This document shows positions 11,501 to 22,300 of a DNA stretch of 64,000 nt, piece by piece. The notes under the pieces are model-generated. The model was not told the DNA's origin. It made no database searches and was given only the letters and a program-made list of their open reading frames with translations. Both the position numbers and the translations under genes were made by a program. Position 1 is the first letter of the stretch; every line of letters starts with the position of its first letter. The stretch is from Nematostella vectensis (Eukaryota; Cnidaria; Anthozoa; Actiniaria; Edwardsiidae): assembly GCF_932526225.1 (NCBI RefSeq), contig NC_064036.1:3535501-3599500 (forward strand), read 5' to 3'.

Positions 11501-14500
11501 GATCTAGTTTTATATTACCCATTAGATTCCTATCTTGTAACGGGTCGTCGTCCGCAGGAGAATTACCTGTTCCTTCGGATGGTAACTCAAAAGTTGTTTC
11601 GTTAATGGAAATTTCACCGGGAAATATGCATGTGGAACAAGCCCAGTAAAGTGATGGGTTCTTAGCGTAGTCCTTAAACTCCATGTTACTTATCCTTACG
11701 CATTTTGCGTGAAACCATTTCTCACATTCCTCACATTAAATAGCTTTCTGCGTTGAGCGACATCCTTTTCCACACACACCACATAATTCAATTGCCTTCC
11801 TCGGCCCTGGGTTGGTGCTAATATCCCCCGCTAAAAGTAGCAGATATGAAGCACAGAGGAAGGTGTAGGACAACTGAAGTCCAGCCAAAGATTTCAAATA
11901 TGGCGACGTAGGCGAAGCACGTGGAAATCGCTTGACCAAGGAATTTCGACCAGGAAAGTCTTTCCTGTCCAGGCCATTACATATTAGTACAGAGGAACGT
12001 TTTAGGAGACTAGTTGATGACTTCTGGGTCTTAATGGATACGGTAAAAAGTAAAAAAAGAATAAAAATTGTAGAGCTCCCAAAGTAGCGTCCGGCCATGA
12101 TAATATATTCATCAGTATTTTCGTTCCGTGTTGTATGCATTCAATCTTCTGCATTTCATTGACATGTCTCCCTGATTAGCAATAGGCCTTTTGTAATCCA
12201 AGAGGAATTTAGATTTTGATTAAGTTGTTATGTATTAACATTTGTAACATGTACAGTAGAACCTCAATATAACCATACTCAATAAAACAATATTCTAAAT
12301 ATAACGATATCAATCTCGAGTCCCACCGGTCATAAAGAATATATAAAATAGTCTCGCTTTTACTATACAGTGTTATTGATATAACAATGCCATGTTTCAG
12401 CCTCTTGCCATATCATTATATTGAGATTCCACTTTATGCGCCTATATGCATATCATCATAGGGTTCTACATATTCCAGCTGCCACCATGAGGCTTTCCAT
12501 GTAGCAATGAAGGTGTGCCTCCACTGTGACATGGATAAATCACAATTTCTCCCTTCTAATCTGTGTTTTTCATGCATTCTAAGGTTGTGTCTGTCAATCA
12601 GTGATTTTCATCCAGACACATGGAACCCTGCATGGTCTGTCTCTACAATACTTACAGGTCTTCTAAGCTTTATGGTAAGTGTGTGCATGGTCTGTCTCTA
12701 CAATACTTACAAGTCTTCTAAGCTTTATGGTAAGTGTGTACATGGTCTGTCTCTACAATACTTACAAGTCTTATAAGCTTTATGGTAAGTGTGTACATGG
12801 TCTGTCTCTACAATACTTACAGGTCTTCTAAGCTTTATGGTAAGTGTGTACATGGTCTGTCTCTACAATACTTAAAGTCTTCTTAGCTTTATGGTAAGTG
12901 TGTACATGGTCTGTCTCTACAATGCTTACATATCTTCTAAGCTTTATGGTAAGTGTGTACATGGTCTGTCTCTACAATACTTACAGGTCTTCTAAGCTTT
13001 ATGGTAAGTGTGTACATGGTCTGTCTCTACAATACTTACAAGTATTCTAAGCTTTATGGTAAGTGTGTACATGGTCTGTCTCTACAATACTTACAGGTCT
13101 TCTTAGCTTTATGGTAAGTGTGTACATGGTCTGTCTCTACAATACTTACAGGTCTTCTAGGCTTTATGATAAGTGTGTACATGGTCTGTCTCTACAATAC
13201 TTACAAGTCTTCTTAACTTTATGGTAAGTGTGTACATGGTCTGTCTCTACAATACTTACAGGTCTTCTAAGCTTTATGATAAGTGTGTACATGGTCTGTC
13301 TCTACAATACTTACAAGTCTTCTTAACTTTATGGTAAGTGTGTACATGGTCTGTCTCTACAATACTTACATATCTTCTAAGCTTTATGGTAAGTGTGTAC
13401 ATGGTCTGTCTCTACAATACTTACAGGTCTTCTAAGCTTTATGGTAAGTGTGTACATGGTCTGTCTCTACAATACTTACAGGTCTTCTAGGCTTTATGGT
13501 AAGTGTGTACATGGTCTGTCTCTACAATACTTACAGGTCTTCTTAGCTTTATGGTAAGTGTGTACATGGTCTGTCTCTACAATACTTACAGGTCTTCTAA
13601 GCTTTATGGTAAGTGTGTACATGGTCTGTCTCTACAATACTTACAAGTATTCTAAGCTTTATGGTAAGTGTGTACATGGTCTGTCTCTACAATACTTACA
13701 GGTCTTCTTAGCTTTATGGTAAGTGTGTACATGGTCTGTCCCTTCAATACTTACAGGTCTTCTAGGCTTTATGGTAAGTGTGTACATGGTCTGTCTCTAC
13801 AATACTTACAGGTCTTCTTAGCTTTATGGTAAGTGTGTACATGGTCTGTCTCTACCATACTTACAGGTCTTCTTAGCTTTATGGTAAGTGTGTACATGGT
13901 CTGTCTCTACAATACTTACAGGTCTTCTAAGCTTTATGGTAAGTGTGTACATGGTCTGTCTCTACAATACTTACAAGTCTTCTAAGCTTTATGGTAAGTA
14001 TGTACATGGTCTGTGTCTACAATACTTTCAGGTCTTTTTAACTTCATGGTAAGTGTGGACCTCTTCTTATGAGAATTTCTTGCCTCAAGGCAATACTGCA
14101 AAAGCATAATTTTTTTTTCGGGGGTGTTTAGATTTGTTATTTCACCCCCCCTCAAGAAGAATCCTGGGTACAGGCCTGTATATGGTTGAGGTATTGGCAA
14201 TATTATGATTAAAGGGCATAGAAATGGGTCAAGGATTTTGTCCGTACAACAGCAGGAGTAACATTGTTTTTTTCCTCTTAAAATGTTAGATAAGAATACT
14301 CACTTGGAACTTTTTACTTTTCAGAATGAAACAGCACCCACACTAGGAAGCGTAGAAACTTCCGATTTTCAAGTAAGATGACGATCAGGGTACTGACAGT
14401 ATGACACAATACCTTGAAATTAGTTTATCTTGATTAAAAATGATACTCCTTTGGTCTATTTCCCCTATAAATTAATCCCTGCCTCACAATGCTCGCATAA

Positions 14501-15221
14501 TGCCACACAAGGTTTTCATAATGGACATGTAGGCTTGGATGCAGAAGACACCTTCCTCCATCCCCTCTTATTGCCTTCAAAAACTTTTTTTTTTAAATGC
14601 CAGATGATAGACATTTCTAGTATATACTACATTACATCATACTTATTTTGTTTATCTTTTGTCCACAGAAAAGACAATATGCGGTTATGAGTGGTCCCTT
14701 TAACCTGCAAGACAGAATATTTTGTGAGCTTTTCCCTAAAATTGCAGAGGTAAAAAGAGAATAATGTACAGTTACAGTTTTTGTAGTTACAATATTTTTA
14801 GCAAAGCAGACATGTTGGAAAATCCTTGTGCATGCGCACTGCGAAGAGATACTGTACTAAAGAAATCACAATTTCACACAATTGTCATTTTCCCTATTAA
14901 AACACAATAAGCATGCCAAAATGTAAAGTCTTTGCTTCTAATACTGCAAGCTTTAATGCCACAAGTATAGCTATAATATCAAAAGCTTTGTCTTTGCCTC
15001 ATATTCAGGAAATAAGAGAAAAGATGACTTGCAGCGCAGGCATGAATGCCACACCTGACAAAACTGTTACATCAAGCCAGAGCAGTCTAGCTTCTGAAAA
15101 TGCTGGGGAAGCTCATAATGGACTTGTTGGAAGCACACTGATCAACATCTGTGTCATCCTTGGGTTTGCTGCCTTTGCCTACACTGTGAAGTGTGTGCTT
15201 AGAGCAGTCGAAAACAGCTAG
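2510..15221 (+). CDS. UBE2J2: Ubiquitin-conjugating enzyme E2 J2 (tail-anchored ER E2)
   Basis: Seven coding exons: 2510-2634, 2746-2786, 3056-3158, 12584-12674, 14325-14372, 14669-14749 and 15009-15221 (702 nt, 233 residues; human about 259). Phases agree at every GT..AG junction. The protein matches UBE2J2/Ubc6: [17 protein letters not shown], then [32 protein letters not shown], and [17 protein letters not shown]. The predicted catalytic Cys is residue 92 in the LCLS motif, its codon in exon 4. The last 30 residues hold a hydrophobic tail anchor ([16 protein letters not shown]). The family enzyme sits on the cytosolic ER face and loads ubiquitin for ER-associated degradation. Intron 3 (9.4 kb) holds a LINE with a nested element. 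Intron 4 begins with about 25 copies of the exon 4 end and donor, which may complicate splicing. The start is the first ATG that gives the family N-terminus. Confidence 0.95.
3339..3366. repeat. (GATA)n microsatellite at the LINE 3' terminus
   Basis: About seven GATA units directly abut the 3' end of the minus-strand LINE. Simple-repeat tails are the normal 3' terminus of some non-LTR clades. This marks where reverse transcription would have begun. Confidence 0.8.
3595..5201 (-). pseudogene. LINE reverse transcriptase, 3' half of the split ORF, frameshifted
   Basis: Minus-strand reading frame in two pieces. 5201-4089 holds the reverse transcriptase core: [11 protein letters not shown] and [18 protein letters not shown] fingers motifs, [35 protein letters not shown] and the catalytic [11 protein letters not shown]. 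Near 4090 the frame shifts, and 4071-3595 carries the usual C-terminal thumb-like region ([31 protein letters not shown]). The first residues at 5201 come from the terminal inverted repeat of the inserted element, not the LINE. LINE sequence begins at [12 protein letters not shown]. It is non-functional because it is separated from its endonuclease half by 5 kb and frameshifted. Confidence 0.88.
5166..6695 (+). repeat. Left arm of the foldback element (long inverted repeat)
   Basis: This arm matches the reverse complement of about 8636-10132 over nearly its whole length, with high but imperfect identity by eye. Matching landmarks are a Pst I-like ctgcag block near 5377, the block ggacattat / ataatgtcc near 6245, and gaataaccacttttt near 6650. 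Small insertions and substitutions separate the arms, so they have diverged since they formed. Transcribed together the arms would form a very long hairpin. Confidence 0.88.
6289..6654 (+). other. Cysteine-rich ORF in the left arm (possible captured exon)
   Basis: A 121-residue open frame whose core, [13 protein letters not shown] through [12 protein letters not shown], recurs in the opposite arm (8704-9015, minus) with substitutions that keep most residues. A hydrophobic stretch precedes it. The frame is followed by AG before GTAAAAC near 6619, which resembles a 5' splice site. I do not recognise the family. It may be an exon of a host gene captured by the element, or part of a small element-encoded protein. 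Function unknown. Confidence 0.35.
6967..8490. repeat. 28-bp GC-rich minisatellite, core of the foldback element
   Basis: About 50 copies of a unit of the form ctgtccacgtggggatttgg plus a variable gctctgg/gctctgttg tail. Variants include ccacggggggatcttgctct and a diverged block with accgtgatatctggct that recurs near 7300, 7900 and 8170, suggesting a higher-order period. It fills the loop between the inverted arms. It produces long overlapping open frames on both strands, which are repeat artefacts. Confidence 0.93.
8636..10132 (-). repeat. Right arm of the foldback element (long inverted repeat)
   Basis: Inverted counterpart of 5166-6695. The inner limit is near 8636, where ggacagcaaatcaaactg matches the reverse complement of the left arm near 6690. 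The outer limit is the terminal gcggagcgcttc next to TTAA at 10133. No transposase motif was seen in the arm. Confidence 0.88.
8704..9015 (-). other. Cysteine-rich ORF in the right arm, copy of the left-arm ORF
   Basis: A 103-residue minus-strand frame sharing the [13 protein letters not shown] and [12 protein letters not shown] blocks with the left-arm ORF. The ends differ, so the conserved part is about 45 residues. Both arms keep this stretch open, but the divergence is too small to prove selection by eye. Function unknown. Confidence 0.35.
10104..12140 (-). pseudogene. LINE 5' part: NPGP leader, PHD-type finger and endonuclease, with in-frame stop
   Basis: From 12140 downward on the minus strand: a hydrophobic N-terminal segment ([11 protein letters not shown]), then a second hydrophobic stretch ending [14 protein letters not shown], a 2A-like ribosome-skipping motif in which the usual Glu is replaced by Ser. 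A Cys/His cluster follows ([26 protein letters not shown]), fitting a PHD-type finger. It is broken by a TAA at 11736-11738 in the same frame. The second open part (11684-10137) is an apurinic-type endonuclease with [33 protein letters not shown] and CLSDHALI. The frame is cut by the TTAA element, whose sequence supplies its last residues. Confidence 0.85.
12254..12434. mobile_element. Tc1/mariner-type (pogo/Tigger-like) MITE
   Basis: The termini are imperfect inverted repeats: cagtagaacctcaatataa on the left, and aagtggaatctcaatataat as the reverse complement on the right. TA flanks both sides. Length is about 180 bp with no coding capacity. The CAGT-start terminus resembles pogo/Tigger families. 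It lies in UBE2J2 intron 3, between the LINE and exon 4. Confidence 0.7.
12633..14052 (+). repeat. 55-bp minisatellite made of UBE2J2 exon 4 end plus its 5' splice site
   Basis: About 25 copies of a 55-bp unit. The first copy is real exon 4 sequence: tggtctgtctctacaatact, then tacaggtcttctaagctttatg, directly followed by gtaagtgtgt. Every further copy repeats both the coding end and the GTAAGT donor with few substitutions (tacaag for tacagg, agctt/aactt). Each unit also contains ACTTACAG after a pyrimidine-rich run, a plausible 3' splice site. A unit could therefore read as a 17-nt mini-exon between 38-nt mini-introns. 55 is not a multiple of three, so use of a decoy donor would usually break the frame. 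Confidence 0.96.
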
Positions 15222-15231
15222 GTACAACATG

Positions 15232-15605
15232 CAGTGAAACCCCGCTATAGCCAACATTTGTTTGAAAAGAAAGACACAATTGAAGAAAAATCAATGTACT
15301 GTGCGCAACAAGATACAATAACTTTTAGCAGAGATCATAGCACTTCTCATGCATTATTTAAATTTCATCATTAGGCTAGAGTTTTCCACTAGTTTTCTTT
15401 CACTTTTTTATCTTTTCTTGACTTATATCATTTCTTATTCGAAATAAGATTTGTTATAAAGCTTTCATGGCATTTTCATTCCCTCAAACCTTCAATCAGT
15501 AGTTTGTTGCTAAGGCTTCTTTATGTTTTCTACATTAGCCAGGCTGTTATAAATGGTTATATATGTTGTTCAGCTTTAAACTAATGTTATGATGGGGTTT
15601 CACTG
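15232..15605. mobile_element. MITE with CAGTGAAACCCC termini in the UBE2J2 3' region
   Basis: The left end cagtgaaaccccgctatagc and the right end gatggggtttcactg are inverted, followed inward by aacatt and aatgtt. The element is 374 bp and non-coding. It begins 11 bp after the UBE2J2 stop codon, so it must form much of the 3' UTR unless transcription ends within it. The termini resemble Tigger-type elements. Confidence 0.72.
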
Positions 15606-16389
15606 TATCATTATTAACTTATAATTCCTATAAGGTGCAACATCAAAAGGTGAAGCCACCAAGTGCATTATTGATGACCCTGAGGTGGACAAGTTAGGCA
15701 CGTAGTATACACACCAGGGTATATATAACGAGTGGTACTCAAGAAGCACAAACACTCTCGGTTTACTAAAAGGACAATCACATGGTAGACAAGCATAGAT
15801 TATTGACTAGATTACTATTATTTACTGGATTATTGATATACTGACAATGCATTGACATGTTTGTTAGTGCAGTAGGGCACCATAAACCATTAGAGAGAGC
15901 ACCTTTCAGGTGTCTGTCTATTTGTTTATCTCTCTTTATGTCAGTCTGGCTGACTGTCAGTCCGTCCCTACTTTTGTTGTGTCTGTCCATTTGTCTTTCC
16001 GTTCGTCCATCTGTCCGTCTATAGTTGTCCAACTATACCACACCCTTGTTTTGGGTTCTGTTTGTTTTAATTTTTCCTCTTTATTTCTGCAGTCTTAAAT
16101 TGCCTGTTTGTTGAATGGAGTTTGTTAATATGTGCTAGCTCGTATTAAAAACATGAATAAATATGACAAAAAAAAGGTTCTCTGTCTCTGCTTGAAAGTG
16201 TTTTGATTTTTCAACTCCTTTGCTGAATACCGTACTGCTGTAATGGTAGCCTAGCCACCACAGGACCCCCGGTTGATAAAGCCCCAAAGCCTTTCGTGAC
16301 TGTCTTCCGCGTCCGCACCAGAGTAAACAGAGGATCGTGCAAGTCCACTTCTTTTATAATCTGACGGTGCACATTTTGAACATACCACT
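15606..16389. other. Intergenic stretch between UBE2J2 and the first aminopeptidase gene
   Basis: No exon is seen. It contains a short run of gtctgtc/gtccgtct words near 15910-16025 and AATAAA near 16155, too far from UBE2J2 to assign safely. The last 100 bp or so before 16390 should be promoter and 5' UTR of the aminopeptidase gene. Confidence 0.5.
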
Positions 16390-19300
16390 ATGCCCTCGGC
16401 GCAAGGCACTCTTGCCGAAAACATCCCTCTGGAAGGAAGTGCAATGGATCAAATTCAATTCAAGCGGCGATTCGGAACACGCACCTGGATTTTCATTGGG
16501 GCCGTGGTCGCTGTTGTCGTGTTATTGGTGCTGGTGATTGTTCTAGGTGCTCTGCTTGGCCACACGATTGCAAAGTTACGGGAAGGTCAGGCTTAAATGC
16601 TATTAATTCCGCACTAATTTAGTGGATGTTTGTTCTATTTTCTAATTTTTATTTATACTGAATTAAATCAATATACCCTCTATAGACAATTTTAATGCTA
16701 AACCATCCTCCTACCTCGCTATAAGATTTGTTCACTGTGAAAGTTACAAGTTCACAAGTTGTGTTGTAAGTGCGCACAATCCGTAAGTAAGTTACGCATC
16801 CATAAAACTTGCATAATTCGGGTCATCTGTGTTATCACTACTACGACATGCGTTATCCAGATCAGCCTACCAAGAAACTAACTTTTTTCATTACAACTTC
16901 ACACTTTTAATAATTGGGTCTAATCATCTTGGTATTTTGTCAAGAAATGACCAGTATTTATAGTCTTGAAAGTTTTTTGACTTTCCTTTAATAAGAAGTA
17001 ATGAATTATCAAGGTTGTTAAAGATTCCCTTTTCATTGTCGTTTGATGTACGACCAAGAAGGGAAAAAACAAATATTGAGAAATCAAAGCCAAGGTCGAA
17101 AAATACTGATAGTGTGCTGAGTTACAAATGTTCTTGCTAAGCTAGTCTTAGTCTTGGTACTGACATTAAGGACGGCTGCGCAGGAGACTAAGCTAATCTT
17201 TCATTGTCAGCAACATTCCTTATCTACATCGGAATGCCTCAGTCAGGTTTGAACAGCAGCCCAGACTGTTTTCCTAACTTGACTCTGTCGTGCAAAAGAG
17301 ATTAGGAATTCTTTGCACTTGAAATGACAAATACGCGAAGACGGTAAAATCAATATGGAAATGATGTGATGTCACCATTTAGAGCGCTTTGTGCCACTCT
17401 TTCTTGTGTATAACTGAACTCGCATTTTACTTGTTTGAATTGGTGTCTAGAAACTAAATAAACAACAAATAATTAAATAGACATGAAAACACCCAAGAGA
17501 CGTATCAGGGTGAAGGACGTCATAACATTTTGCTAGGGAGGGGAGGGGCAGGGACGCTTTGATAAAGTGCTCTGATTTCCCTTACATAATCCAACAGGTA
17601 AACCGTGTAGCTAACTGACATGCTTAGAGCACGTAGCCTAAACGTTTCCCCGACTACACAGCAAGACATGGAATAACATGTAGACAGCACTAATATATAT
17701 TGCTCGTTCAAGCAAGGGCTGTAGGAAAGTAAGAAGAGATTTTAGCCTCGGTAACAACGACTGTGTATCGCCCACGCTCTTGATTTGCCCTACCTTCCCG
17801 ATCATTAGAAGGGTCGTGCACAGTCACGAGTCGTAACAAAGTAGGAGTTTACATAGGATAGTCGTTTTGACCAAAAAAACCTCTTGCCACCCTACTGGCT
17901 GTTAATGCTTCGTTATATTTAAAAAAAAAAAACACTAGCTTTACACACATCGGGCTAGAGACGGAACGTTGCTACTCATGCGGCAACCATGGACGGTTAT
18001 TCCTTCCTTGTTAGGACTCATCAGCATGGCATAGCCTGTTTGCCTCAGATATAGTCCAGACCTGGGACTCGCTAGTCCAGACCTGGGACTCTCTTAGACC
18101 AGACCTGGAACTCTCTCGTCCATACCTGGGACACTCTTAGCCCAGACCTGGGACACTCTTAGCCCAGACCTGGAACTCTCTCGTCCAGACCTGGGACTCT
18201 CTTAGCCCAGACCTGGGACTCTCTTAGTCCAGACCTGGGACTCTCTTAGACCAGACCTGGAACTCTCTCGTCCATACCTGGGACACTCTTAGCCCAGACC
18301 TGGGACACTCTTAGCCCAGACCTGGGACACTCTTAGCCCAGACCTGGGACTCTCTTAGTCCAGACCTGGGACTCTCTTAGTCCAGACCTGGGACACTCTT
18401 AGCCCAGACCTGGGACACTCTTAGCCCAGACCTGGGACTCTCTTAGTCCAGACCTGGGACTCTCTTAGTCCAGACCTGGGACACTCTTAGTCCAGACCTG
18501 GGACACTCTTAGCCCAGACCTGGGACACTCTTAGCCCAGACCTGGGACTCTCTTAGTCCAGACCTGGGACTCTCTTAGTCCAGACCTGGGACACTCTTAG
18601 CCCAGACCTGGGACACTCTTAGCCCAGACCTGGGACTCTCTTAGTCCAGACCTGGGACTCTCTTAGTCCAGACCTGGGACACTCTTAGTCCAGACCTGGG
18701 ACACTCTTAGCCCAGACCTGGGACACTCTTAGCCCAGACCTGGGACTCTCTTAGTCCAGACCTGGGACTCTCTTAGTCCAGACCTGGGACACTCTTAGCC
18801 CAGACCTGGGACTCTCTTAGTCCAGACCTGGAACTCTCTCGTCCTGACCTGGGACACTCTTAGTCCAGACCTGGGACTCTCTTAGTCCAGACCTGGGACA
18901 CTCTTAGTCCAGACCTGGGACACTCTTAGTCCAGACCTGGGACACTCTTAGTCCAGACCTGGGACACTCTTAGTCCAGACCTGGGACACTCTTAGTCCAG
19001 ACCTGGGACACTCTTAGTCCAGACCTCGGGATTTCTGGGAATTTCGAGCGCAAAGACAGTCCCAGGTCTGGACCCAGATAAACTTCATTCTCAATAAACC
19101 TGTAAACTACAGGGCGATTTCGGCGATTTGTACTTTAAACCACAATTGTTTTCGTCAACAAACTACTTTAAATAATGTTGTAGTTAACAAGCTTATTATG
19201 CTTATCTGATCTGACCCAACTTGTTTGTCTTAGTAAGAGAGAGTCAGATTACGCCAACCACAAGCACGCCGATAGGAACAAAAGCCCCCTCCCCCACCAC

Positions 19301-22300
19301 CCCTGGTACGGAGGTCTGGTGGCGTCCGCGGCTGCCTGGTGACGTCATTCCAACTCATTACAATATTAACCTGAACATCACGGTGGACCAGCCTCACTTT
19401 CATGGGAGAGTAAATATGTTTGCTAATGTTACCAGGGCGACGAGTGTCCTGTTACTGCACTCGTCTAAAGAGATGATCTTTAAACGGTCAGCGGTGTGGA
19501 TGGTAGCGAGTACTCCAGGTGAGGGCTTGGAGCGAGTAACGAATTTCTGTCCTCTAAGATGATAGGTCAAATTAATGACCTTGATGGTAACAAGCCTAGC
19601 GCCCTAATCACCGTTAAGCCAAAAGAAAATGCTTTTATAATTGATTCTCATACAAGCCGGTCGAAAGCAAGCGAATAAGAATAAAGGAGCTAGTGCTCTC
19701 TCTTATCCTTGTTACAAGAAAATTATTTGATTGGCACTCATTTCACATAAATTCCACTTTTCTGAAAAGGCATGGTATACTAAGCGATTACATGAACTTT
19801 GTGTCTAGTTTGACGCGTTTAATGTTTGAGTCAGCGCCTATATAATTTCTTTCTATCGGCAACAAAACCTTTTCACATTTGACGCACAAAAGTTCGATGC
19901 TTTAAGTGGACCTCATACTTTTTCCCGCCGATATTCGTTTCAGAATAAACTTGTTTTTTTTTTCTTTTCAGAGGAACGACAGATCAAGAACTCGTTTTAC
20001 TTTGACAAAAATGAGTACTACGTCCTTGAGATGGCAGACACCCTGAAAGAAGGGCGTTACCGCGTAGAACTAGTGTACGATGCGCCATTCCAGATTCTGC
20101 CCTATGGCCTGTATCGAAGTAGCTTTGAGAGACCGAACGGTTCAAAAAGGTATGCAATCCGCCTTATGTAATCTACGAAAAATAATCATTGATAAAGGGA
20201 CAAGAGAATTGTACTGACCATACCAAATGCAGGAAAAAGTGACTCGGATATATGGTAGATAATATTGCTCGATCGAGTGTGCTAAGGGACCGACCATTTG
20301 GTATTGAGTTAACTTGCATTTTCCCTGCTGGCATATCAAGAAAATGCAGCCAAAAATTGTCGTTTTTGCCGAACGCGATCACTTCCATATAAGGAAATTA
20401 ATATATTCTTTATTTGGAAAAAACTGCATGATTCTTGTCATTTTTAAGGTTGCCGTACCGCAGGTGCTTCGTTAACTTTATGACTTGTAATCAGAAGAGA
20501 AAAACAGTGACTTTGGCCATCTCTAGTCAATGGAGAAAGTCTCTGAAAAAAACTAAGAGTCCTCGGTACCAGTCCCTCAAAACGACAATGTTTTCTTCAT
20601 ATGGTAGTTACTGTTTCGTGACCACTGTGCTTGCTGGGTAGTTTTTGTTGCGTGACCACTGTGCTTGCTGGGTAGTTTTTGTTGCGTGACCACTGTGCGT
20701 GCTCGTTTTTTTCTCTGGAAAGTCGCTCTACCTTTAGCCAAGGATTGATTTGATGTAGGCTTGCTTATTGGTTGGGGGTTTTAATTAAAGACAGGATGTT
20801 CTATTGATAGCTATTGTTTGACAGGATGTTCTATTGATAGCTATTGTTTGACAGGATGTTCTATTGATAGCTATTGTTTGACAGGATGTTCTATTGATAG
20901 CTATTGTTTGACAGGATGTTCTATTGACAGCTATTGTTTGACAGGATGTTCTATTGATAGCTATTTTGCAGCGACGCAGTTTGAAAGATCAGATGCGAGA
21001 AAAGCGTTTCCATGTCTAGATGAGCCCGCATTGAAAGCGACCTTCAATGTGACGATCGCGCACCACGCGCGGTACGTCGCGCTGTGTAACATGCCGATCT
21101 CGAGTAGCACACGCGTGGACAATCAGATCGTGGACCAGTACTATCAGACAAGCGTAGTCATGCCTACCTACTTACTGGCATTTGTGGTGGGAGAATTTTG
21201 GAACCGTGAGTCAAGGTCTAGGAACAATATACTAGTAAGTACATCCGGGGAAACCCTCTCACGTACTGATACTTTATGGTATAGGTAGAGCCATAACGGG
21301 CATGGAAATACTGCCTGTGTCTTTTTTCGCATAAAACTTTTCTGCTTTCAATTATCCTTCGCTTCATTGTGGGTAGCATTGCAATAGAAAACACTTTGCC
21401 AATATTTTGTGGTATTGCCTTCACCAGGTCTCTGAATTTTAACGGATTTAATAAGGAAAATACCTTTTTTAGATTTTCCCGCCCACTCACTCGTTTTAAT
21501 CTCTTTTCGCGCGGCCAGGAAAATTTTCAAAGCTCTGTAAAAAATTCAAATTTAAATCAAATTCAATCAATTTCAGAATTTGAAATTTTATCTATGTTTT
21601 CTTTTGGCTAGATTGACATAAGTGAAATATTTCAAAAGAAATATTATATTTTTCCTTGAAGATGCGATACTACGCTCGTCCTTCAGTGGTAAACCACACA
21701 GAGTATGCGGAGAGCGTTGGTGGGAAAATCATGACGTATTTTGAAGATACTTTTGGTGTAAACTACTCGCTTCCTAAAGCAGGTAGGCTGTCGCACCCCT
21801 CTATGATATGTCCTAACCCTCTTTCTCCTGACCACCATCCCCGTGTCATTTAATGTGGTACTTGTATGATATACCTCGTCCCTCATTTTCTTGACCATCA
21901 TCCCCGCGCCACTTAAAGAGGTACTTGTATGACACACCTTCAACCCTCATTTTACAGACCATCATCCCCGCGCTACTTATAGAGGTATTTTTATGACATG
22001 CCTCGTCCCTTATTTTCTTGACCATCGTCCTCGCGCCACTTAGGGATATATAATACGCCTTATCTCATTTTCTGCCATCCCCTCCCCGCTCCACCCTTCC
22101 CCCCGCTCACTTTGCTGAGAACGTCTCGTGTTGTCCCAGATCAAGTAGCAATACCGTACTTCGGGCCGGGTGCGATGGAGAATTGGGGTCTTATCCTGTA
22201 CGCGGAGGACTATCTCTTATGGGATGCGGATAGTAACACGGAACAAAACAAACAGCTCGTCACATCTGTTATCGTCCACGAACTCGTCCATCAGGTCAGC

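Larger units (their letters stand above)
3339..12170 (-). mobile_element. Non-LTR retrotransposon (LINE) in UBE2J2 intron 3, interrupted
   Basis: A minus-strand LINE in antisense orientation to UBE2J2. Its 3' end lies near 3366, where the sequence passes into a (GATA)n tail (about 3339-3366), as in several LINE clades that end in short tandem repeats. Order along the element: a short N-terminal region with a membrane-like segment and NPGP motif, a PHD-type cysteine finger, an apurinic-type endonuclease, then a reverse transcriptase with YADD. The 4,967-bp element at 5166-10132 interrupts it; without that insert it is about 3.9 kb. The 5' boundary near 12170 is a guess, since I found no target-site duplication. 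It carries at least one in-frame stop and one frameshift, so this copy is dead. Confidence 0.85.

Noticed and set aside
12633..14052. CRISPR-like regular spacing of repeats
   Set aside because: Units are head-to-tail without unique spacers, in a eukaryotic intron, and derive from exon sequence. The same applies to every other array here.
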